Below are positions 36,039 to 41,637 of a stretch of DNA of 41,637 bases, one piece after another. Source of the DNA: Pseudomonadota bacterium (GTDB lineage: Bacteria; Pseudomonadota; Gammaproteobacteria; Burkholderiales; Ferrovaceae). The notes beneath the pieces are model-generated. The model searched no databases. It was not told where the DNA came from and worked only from the letters and a program-made list of their open reading frames with translations. The position numbers and the translations under genes are program-made. The stretch covers positions 1 to 41,637 of the forward strand of contig JAJZPN010000013.1 of the NCBI GenBank assembly GCA_021811145.1, written 5' to 3'. Positions within the stretch are counted from its first letter, which is position 1, and the number at the start of each line of letters is the position of its first letter.

Positions 36039-37332
36039 AGGCGTTGTCTCTTAACTGCCGAACCCATTCATCAAATAACTCGTCTGTCTTTCTAGCGGTA
36101 ATCCCTTGCTTAATCGCTTCCATTCTTCCTTCAAGAGAAGTATCACTTTCTCTTTCACTAACCAATTGCACAATATGCCAACCTAGGGCAGTTTCAAATG
36201 GTTGGCTTATTTCTCCAGGATGTAACAGTTGTAGTTGCTTTTCAAAATCAGGGAGCGTTTCTCCTGCAGTAATCCAACCAATATCTCCTCCATTGTTTCT
36301 ACTGTCGTCTTCAGAAGATAAACTGGCAACTTTAGCAAAATCTTCACCCGCTTTAAGACGGTCGTAAATCCCATAGACTTTATTTTTTGCCTGAGTCTCT
36401 TCGCCCGGATTAATTTTAATGAGTATCTGGCGAACATGGTATTGAGTGATTTTCTTAGCGGTTGCACCACCACGAACATCCAGTAATTGAATGAGATGGA
36501 AACCGTTGGAGGTTTCTAAAATATTACTTATGTCTCCAGGATGCATTTTTTGTACTGCCTCCACAAAGATAACAGGTAATCGTGCTGCAGGACGCCAGCC
36601 GAGATTACCTCCCTGTAAGGCATCCGGTGCATCAGAGTAACTTGCTGCTACTTGAGAAAAAGCAACGCCACTTTTTATGGTACTTAACGCTTTTTCAATT
36701 TTTTTTCTACTAAGATCACGTTGTTCTTTAGTTGAGTTTTCAGGAACAGCCACATAAATATGAGCAATGTCATATTCTTCTTGAGCGTTGGCTCCTAATT
36801 TTTGTTCTTGTGCAAGTTGGGCTTTCACTTCATTGTCACTCACTTGAACTTTATTATCGACTTCTCTCTTTCTCAATTCAGCCAATAACATCTCAGTGCT
36901 AATTTCTTGACGAAATTTCTTTAATGGAACGCCTTCGCTTACTACTTGTTTGTTAAATTGTTCGACGCTAAGGTGATTGCTTTTTGCTATTCTTTCTATT
37001 GCTTGATCAAGTTGGGAATCTTCAACTTTTAATCCCATCTCTTCTGCATATTGTTTTTGAACAGAGTCATAAATCATTTTTTCTAACACCTGACGCATTA
37101 ATATCTTGTGGTCAGGTAGTGGTATATTTTGTTTTTGTAATTGTTTGGCTATTAAATTGGTTCTATCAGTCAAATCAGATAAGGTAATGACATCGGAATT
37201 AACAACGGCAACAATACGGTCAATTACTTCTGGTGGAGCAGGCTTGTTAGTATCCGCTGCGTATAAGTTAGTGCTTACCAAATAAGTTAAAGCAACTAGG
37301 AGAAGAGTAAGGGTTTTTCTAAACGGTATCAT
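36010..37332 (-). CDS. surA: Periplasmic chaperone / peptidyl-prolyl isomerase SurA
   Basis: 440 residues. Signal peptide ending NLYAA, N-terminal SurA chaperone domain with IDRIVAVVNSDVITLSDL, then two parvulin (PpiC) domains: the first around QEEYDIAHIYVAVPE to GFHLIQLLDVRG, the second around YHVRQILIKINPG to LGWHIVQLVSERE with NNGGDIGWI. A C-terminal helix (WVRQLRDNAYVDIRL) completes the fold. It escorts outer-membrane beta-barrels, including LptD, to the BAM complex. It overlaps lptD by 4 bases. Confidence 0.96.
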   Translation of the reverse strand: MIPFRKTLTLLLVALTYLVSTNLYAADTNKPAPPEVIDRIVAVVNSDVITLSDLTDRTNLIAKQLQKQNIPLPDHKILMRQVLEKMIYDSVQKQYAEEMGLKVEDSQLDQAIERIAKSNHLSVEQFNKQVVSEGVPLKKFRQEISTEMLLAELRKREVDNKVQVSDNEVKAQLAQEQKLGANAQEEYDIAHIYVAVPENSTKEQRDLSRKKIEKALSTIKSGVAFSQVAASYSDAPDALQGGNLGWRPAARLPVIFVEAVQKMHPGDISNILETSNGFHLIQLLDVRGGATAKKITQYHVRQILIKINPGEETQAKNKVYGIYDRLKAGEDFAKVASLSSEDDSRNNGGDIGWITAGETLPDFEKQLQLLHPGEISQPFETALGWHIVQLVSERESDTSLEGRMEAIKQGITARKTDELFDEWVRQLRDNAYVDIRLDDF

Positions 37333-39695
37333 GGGGTATTAATATCGGTGGTTTTAACGTAGCCTGGAATATTAAGCAATAACGACTGCAATGGGTTTTG
37401 CCCTAATCCAAGGCCTCCTAATTCTAACTGTATAAAAAATGCAGAGTTTGTCTGAATTGACGATACTGCAAAGCGTGTACTGACTAATCGTAATGCCCAA
37501 CAACCTTGATTATACTCAATTCCCATTAATCCTTGCATGACTTGATTAATAATCGTTGAATAGGAGATTCTGCCAAGAAAAGAAAGTTGATTAGTAACGG
37601 GCCATTCTGTTGATACATCCCATTGACGAATCGGAAAGAAAGCATAAGTTTGAGTAATATTGTTATAAACTTGAGTGGGTGTAATCGTTGGGTTAATTGT
37701 AAAGAATTGGTTAATGTTGTTTTGATAACCTATATTGACAAGTTTACCAGGTGCAGGTGAATAGTTACCGTAAATATAAATTTGCTCAGCTTGATGAGTT
37801 TGTGCATTTAAATCTAACGTTCCACTAAATTTCCAATGATTATAAATATTAGCACTTGCTTCAGCAATGTAATCAGATAAGTTATAGGGGTAAGGAGCTT
37901 CACCTGGGAGTAATACTTGATTTTGAACAAAGTAAAAACGTTGTCCAACCATTAATCGTAGTTCTTCGATTTGCGACGTTGGATTGATAAAGCGGGATGT
38001 GACAGCAGCTGTAAGTTGGTTAGCATTATTAATACGGTCATAACCATTAAATTGGTTTTCAGAAAAAATGGTTGTTGAGTCAAAATTCGCTAAAGATGAA
38101 TCAAAAACAGGAAATTGAGACTGATTTTGATAAGGAATATATAAATAATATAAACGTGGTTCAAGAGTTTGAGTATAGCTATGACCAAACAACGAGTCAT
38201 CACGTTCAAATGTTAAACCAGAATCAACACTGGTAATGGGTAATACACGTGTTAGTGTTGATGAAGGGTAACCAGCCTGATTGGCAAACTCAGTTAAATT
38301 GTATTGAGTTAAATTAACGCCAGTCTTTATTTTCAAGAAACCAAAGCTATTGTGAAATGGAATAGTAATTGATGGATAAGAAACAAAACGATCTGCACTG
38401 GTAACGGATTGTTGCGCTGCATTATAGACAATACCATTATAAATAGAGTTGCCATTTATATAATAACCAGGGCTAATAAAGTTGGTATATTGATTTATTG
38501 CGTCAATTTGAAAACTTCCATCTGTATTCAAATGACTATAGTTGGCATTGATTTGTGGTTCCATGCGATACTGCGGTGTAGCGCCAAATAGTGTTTGATA
38601 AGAAATGGATTGCACATTAATATTCCAGTCAGGAATACGGTTATAAGTAAAATTAACGTTTCTAGGTAAATAAGCTAATGCAACAGGGGCAAGCAGAGAA
38701 CTCAAATCGTTGAAGTAATTTGGATCTGAAGCCTGTTCGATATCTGCAGATATCCCAACACCGGGCGCAAAGGAAAAGTTATTCTTCCAACTATAATACC
38801 AACGAGAAGTATTTGTTTGAGCATCGTGAGGTAAGATCTCTGTCAGTAAATCTCCAGAGAAAGAGGGCTCTAAATAACGAAAGTCATTACCGAGCTGAAT
38901 ACCTCTTGCACTCATGGTTCTAGGGATTAATGTATCATCTAAATTGGGTGCAATATTAAAATAGTAAGGAATAGAGTAATCTTGTCCAGTGCTAGTACTC
39001 GCTCCAATCGTTGGTGATAAAAACCCAGACTGACGCGATCCATTCAGAGGAAAAGTCAGTTGAGGTGCGTAAAGGATTGGAGTACCCATAAAATCAATTG
39101 TCGCGTTATGGGCGGTACCTTTATTGGTTTCCTGATTAAGATCCATTGAGGTGGTGTTGATACTCCAGTCATTACGACCAATTGGGCAGGTGGTATAGGA
39201 ACTGTCTATTGCATGCTCTTGGTGGTCATTCAAAAAATTCATTAAAGAAGCATTGACCCTAGAACCAAGAGGTCTTTCAGGTGTTGGTGCATAAAAAAGA
39301 GTGGGATTGTCAAAGTAGCCTTGATGGGTATCCATATTCAATACACCATGTGGTCCATCAACGGTAATGGCATTATCTTTAACCATATGAACATTATCTG
39401 TGGCTTCAATGGTATTGGTTTTTTGCTTGAAATAAATATGATCTGCAAATAAAGAGAGCCCCCCGCGACGAGCTTCAGCGTGCCCATCGGCTTGAGCTAC
39501 AAATCCGTTTTGTGATGCCACATGATCCCCACGAATAAACACAACTTGTTGATTGTCAGGCAAGGGTGGAGTGCTTAAACGGTATTTTTTTGATGGTTGT
39601 AATGTTAATGGGGTGTCAATAGTGTCATCTGCCATGCTGATTAATGGCAAAACAAACAGTAAAGCAAACAGTACACGGATTAAAAAAGGCGGCAT
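37329..39695 (-). CDS. lptD: LPS-assembly outer-membrane protein LptD
   Basis: 788 residues. Signal peptide (1-22), a periplasmic OstA/LptA-like jellyroll domain (about 50-180, with VVFIRGDHVASQNGFVAQAD and TIEATDNVHMVKDN) and a large C-terminal beta-barrel (LptD domain) with DNDWSINTT-like GRNDWSINTTSMDL, TFPLNGSRQSGFLSP and the closing strand region. With LptE it inserts lipopolysaccharide into the outer leaflet. It contains only two cysteines, C170 and C732, corresponding to one of the two disulfides of the enteric protein. It heads the lptD-surA-pdxA-rsmA unit and is divergent from amgK. Confidence 0.95.
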   Translation of the reverse strand: MPPFLIRVLFALLFVLPLISMADDTIDTPLTLQPSKKYRLSTPPLPDNQQVVFIRGDHVASQNGFVAQADGHAEARRGGLSLFADHIYFKQKTNTIEATDNVHMVKDNAITVDGPHGVLNMDTHQGYFDNPTLFYAPTPERPLGSRVNASLMNFLNDHQEHAIDSSYTTCPIGRNDWSINTTSMDLNQETNKGTAHNATIDFMGTPILYAPQLTFPLNGSRQSGFLSPTIGASTSTGQDYSIPYYFNIAPNLDDTLIPRTMSARGIQLGNDFRYLEPSFSGDLLTEILPHDAQTNTSRWYYSWKNNFSFAPGVGISADIEQASDPNYFNDLSSLLAPVALAYLPRNVNFTYNRIPDWNINVQSISYQTLFGATPQYRMEPQINANYSHLNTDGSFQIDAINQYTNFISPGYYINGNSIYNGIVYNAAQQSVTSADRFVSYPSITIPFHNSFGFLKIKTGVNLTQYNLTEFANQAGYPSSTLTRVLPITSVDSGLTFERDDSLFGHSYTQTLEPRLYYLYIPYQNQSQFPVFDSSLANFDSTTIFSENQFNGYDRINNANQLTAAVTSRFINPTSQIEELRLMVGQRFYFVQNQVLLPGEAPYPYNLSDYIAEASANIYNHWKFSGTLDLNAQTHQAEQIYIYGNYSPAPGKLVNIGYQNNINQFFTINPTITPTQVYNNITQTYAFFPIRQWDVSTEWPVTNQLSFLGRISYSTIINQVMQGLMGIEYNQGCWALRLVSTRFAVSSIQTNSAFFIQLELGGLGLGQNPLQSLLLNIPGYVKTTDINTP

Positions 39696-39771
39696 CAGGC
39701 AGTCAATTCATTATTTAATTTTGTTAAAATCGCATAAATTAGGGTTTATTGCAATGTACCAAAAGGATACT

Positions 39772-40773
39772 ATGGATCAGCGATTTCAAGAGCTTATTAG
39801 GTGGCTCAACGAAAGCCACTCAGTTTCAGCTGATGAGGTTATCCCCGCCTCTTCAGATGCCTCAAATCGACGTTATTATCGCTTTAATTGGCAAGGGCAC
39901 TCATATATAGTTATGGACGCCCCTCCTGATTTAGAAGATTGTCATCCTTTTTTACATTCACAACAGCAATTGTACCAAGTTGGTGTCCCTGTGCCTGAAA
40001 TTTTTCGCAGTAACCCAGAGCGTGGTTTTTTGCTGCTAACAGATTTTGGCTCTGAAACTTTTCTAAATCGAGTAATTAATAAGCCTCAGGAAGCTGATCA
40101 GTGGTATTTAAAAGCGCTTAACACATTGATTCCAATGCAGAAAAATAGCCAAACTAATATATTTCCGGATTATTCCGAAGAGTTGTTGCGCCGCGAGGTC
40201 TCATTATTTCCAGATTGGTATGTAGCCAAAGAGAGACTTATAACGTTAAGTCCACATTTGTCTGACGCACTTAATCTTTCTATACAAAGAATTATTGAGC
40301 ATATTATCAAACAACCTAAAGTATGGGTTCATCGTGATTACCATAGCCGTAATTTAATGATTACTGATGACCATCTTGGGGTTATTGATTTTCAGGATGC
40401 GGTGTACGGTCCTATTACTTATGATGCGGTGTCATTGTTAAGGGATGCTTATATTTCATGGCCTGAGGAGCAGCAGCTAGACTGGCTTATTCGCTACTGG
40501 CAAGAGTTAAAAAAGGAACAGTTACTCGTTAATAATGATTTTTCCGAATTTTATCGTGATTTTGAAATGATGGGTATTCAACGTCATCTAAAGGTGGTTG
40601 GTATTTTTGCAAGACTTGCACACAGAGATAATAAAAAAGGATATTTAGCAGATATTCCCAGGGTATGGGGTTATTTAAGAGCGGCTGTTTCACGTTACAA
40701 TGAATTAAGTCCTCTTATGAAAGTATTAGATTTTCTTGAGGATAAACCAGATGATATAGGGTATACCTTTTGA
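39772..40773 (+). CDS. amgK: N-acetylmuramate/N-acetylglucosamine kinase AmgK
   Basis: 333 residues from ATG 39772 (AAAAGGA just upstream); ATG 39754 is in frame and the frame is open far into lptD, which is not plausible. APH-fold kinase with ASSDASNRRYYRF, IVMDAPPDLED, LLTDFGSETFL, the catalytic VHRDYHSRNLMI and GVIDFQDAVYGP. It phosphorylates MurNAc (and GlcNAc) at the anomeric position in the recycling route that bypasses de novo UDP-MurNAc synthesis and its fosfomycin-sensitive MurA step. It overlaps murU by 4 bases. Confidence 0.93.
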   Translation: MDQRFQELIRWLNESHSVSADEVIPASSDASNRRYYRFNWQGHSYIVMDAPPDLEDCHPFLHSQQQLYQVGVPVPEIFRSNPERGFLLLTDFGSETFLNRVINKPQEADQWYLKALNTLIPMQKNSQTNIFPDYSEELLRREVSLFPDWYVAKERLITLSPHLSDALNLSIQRIIEHIIKQPKVWVHRDYHSRNLMITDDHLGVIDFQDAVYGPITYDAVSLLRDAYISWPEEQQLDWLIRYWQELKKEQLLVNNDFSEFYRDFEMMGIQRHLKVVGIFARLAHRDNKKGYLADIPRVWGYLRAAVSRYNELSPLMKVLDFLEDKPDDIGYTF

Positions 40774-41441
40774 TAACAGAAGCGATGATTTTGGCTGCAG
40801 GAAGAGGTGAAAGAATGAGACCTCTCACTGATACACTCCCCAAACCTTTACAAAAAGTAGGTGGTTTAACTTTAATTGAGAGGCATATCACTGCGTTAGC
40901 AAAAGCCGGGATCAAACATATCGTGATTAATTTGGCTTGGCTTGGTGATTTGATTGAAAAGCAATTAGGAAATGGTTCCAGATTTAATCTCACCATAGAC
41001 TATTCCTATGAGCAAACGGCGTTAGGCACCTTAGGCGGCATTGTTAACGCGTTAGCGCTGCTTAAAGAAAAACAGTTTTTAGTAATCAGTGCAGATATTG
41101 TTACAGACTTTGATTTTCAGCCTTTATTAAGTCATTCCTTTAATAGTAACGATTTAGCTCATCTTGTCTTAATTGAAGAGAGTAATTTTAAAGGCGATTT
41201 TTCCTTGCAATCTCATCGAGTCATAATGCCAGAGGGTCGTTCTTTCACTTATGGCAATATTGGCCTCTATCAACGTCAAGGATTAATGCATTTTCAACCA
41301 GGTCAGGTATTGGATTTAGGTCAATACTTAAGACACTTAATCAGTTTAAACCAAGTCAGTGGACAACTTTTTTCAGGATTGTGGTCAAATGTTGGTACGA
41401 TTGAAGAATTGACTAAAATAAATCGATTATTGGACAAATAA
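40770..41441 (+). CDS. murU: MurNAc-1-phosphate uridylyltransferase MurU
   Basis: 223 residues starting at TTG 40770 in the TTGA overlap with amgK; AGGG lies 8 bases upstream. ATG 40785 is possible but would remove the residues before the first beta-strand. The nucleotidyltransferase start EAMILAAGRGERMRPLTD, PKPLQKVGG, GTLGGIVNAL and SADIVTDFD are typical. It makes UDP-MurNAc from the AmgK product and UTP. The amgK-murU pair divergent from lptD is a common proteobacterial arrangement. Confidence 0.93.
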   Translation: MITEAMILAAGRGERMRPLTDTLPKPLQKVGGLTLIERHITALAKAGIKHIVINLAWLGDLIEKQLGNGSRFNLTIDYSYEQTALGTLGGIVNALALLKEKQFLVISADIVTDFDFQPLLSHSFNSNDLAHLVLIEESNFKGDFSLQSHRVIMPEGRSFTYGNIGLYQRQGLMHFQPGQVLDLGQYLRHLISLNQVSGQLFSGLWSNVGTIEELTKINRLLDK

Positions 41442-41637
41442 ATGACTGCTATAGTGAGGCAACACTTTGGTTTAAGACGAAAAAAATTAGCTGAACAGCT
41501 CGCTGATGGAATATTAATCTTAGCCACTGCTCAACAACAAACTAGAAATGCTGATACGCATTACAACTATCGTTGGGATAGTAATTTCCACTATTTAACT
41601 GGATTTAAAGAACCTAACGCTATTTTATTGATGATTA
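41442..41637 (+). CDS. pepP: N-terminus of Xaa-Pro aminopeptidase (aminopeptidase P), truncated by the window
   Basis: The first 65 codons are present; the ATG directly follows the murU TAA. The frame reads RRKKLAEQLADGILILATAQ, then RNADTHYNYRWDSNFHYLTG and FKEPNAILLMI, matching the PepP N-terminal domain (R.ADT.Y.FRQ.S.F.YLTGF.EP). The enzyme removes N-terminal residues preceding proline using two manganese ions. The catalytic pita-bread domain lies outside the window. Confidence 0.9.
   Translation, partial: MTAIVRQHFGLRRKKLAEQLADGILILATAQQQTRNADTHYNYRWDSNFHYLTGFKEPNAILLMI

Noticed and set aside
36044..36367. A 107-codon plus-strand frame inside surA
   Set aside because: It is antisense to a clear parvulin domain and has the serine-rich composition of a shadow frame.
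1..41637. tRNA, rRNA or CRISPR elements
   Set aside because: I found no cloverleaf-like segments, rRNA signatures or regularly spaced repeats. Almost all of the DNA is accounted for by protein genes.

Overview
The window is a dense, mostly housekeeping stretch of a moderately AT-rich proteobacterial chromosome. The gene order points to a betaproteobacterium: thrB beside polA with a DUF2782 gene and a BPSS1780-type membrane gene; dusB-fis-purH-purD; hemA-prfA-prmC near grxD; rpe-trpE-trpG; lptD-surA-pdxA-rsmA with divergent amgK-murU. The cell is Gram-negative (LptD, SurA, MltA, Lgt) and aerobic (oxygen-dependent HemF, a SCO protein, an AlkB-type monooxygenase). A streamlined member of the Nitrosomonadales/Ferrovum neighbourhood would fit, but that placement is inference.

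Layout. 1-1714: the start of an unidentified membrane protein (minus strand), then a tight pair, a SUMF1/NirV-like periplasmic protein and a SCO copper chaperone. 1711-4287 (minus): orphan molybdo-hydroxylase-type [2Fe-2S] subunit, DUF2782 protein, homoserine kinase and a membrane protein, overlapping or closely spaced. 4328-11223 (plus): polA, then dusB-fis-purH-purD. 11225-11794 (minus): tsaC. 11863-16174 (plus): hemF followed 3 bp later by livHMGF. 16176-18557 (minus): Liv substrate-binding lipoprotein, a small cytochrome c and lgt. 18715-19713 (minus): an AlkB-family membrane di-iron monooxygenase with a palindrome in its leader and a strong hairpin behind it.

19714-21160 is the only accessory island. 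It holds a decayed IS200/IS605 transposase, a ParD-like antitoxin that still reads intact, and its RelE/ParE-type toxin, which is broken by a frameshift and a stop. Its base composition is visibly more GC-rich in the toxin-antitoxin part.

21161-23773 (plus): manC, a HAD-family dehalogenase and rfaH, a likely surface-polysaccharide unit. 23770-25929: an S1/P1 nuclease whose start codon lies across that of grxD on the opposite strand, then a conserved protein of unknown role. 25977-30421 (minus): prmC, prfA, hemA, mltA. 30551-34274 (plus): rpe, trpE, a LOG-family gene and trpG, without gph, trpD or trpC. 34249-39695 (minus): rsmA, pdxA, surA, lptD (transcribed lptD first). 39772-41637 (plus): amgK, murU (cell-wall sugar recycling) and the start of pepP.

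I saw no tRNA, rRNA, CRISPR array or intact mobile element. I found no convincing large undescribed system. The most interesting items are the decayed toxin-antitoxin/IS scar, the NirV-like plus SCO pair, the orphan iron-sulfur subunit, the divergent AlkB with its palindromic leader, and several unusual start-site arrangements.
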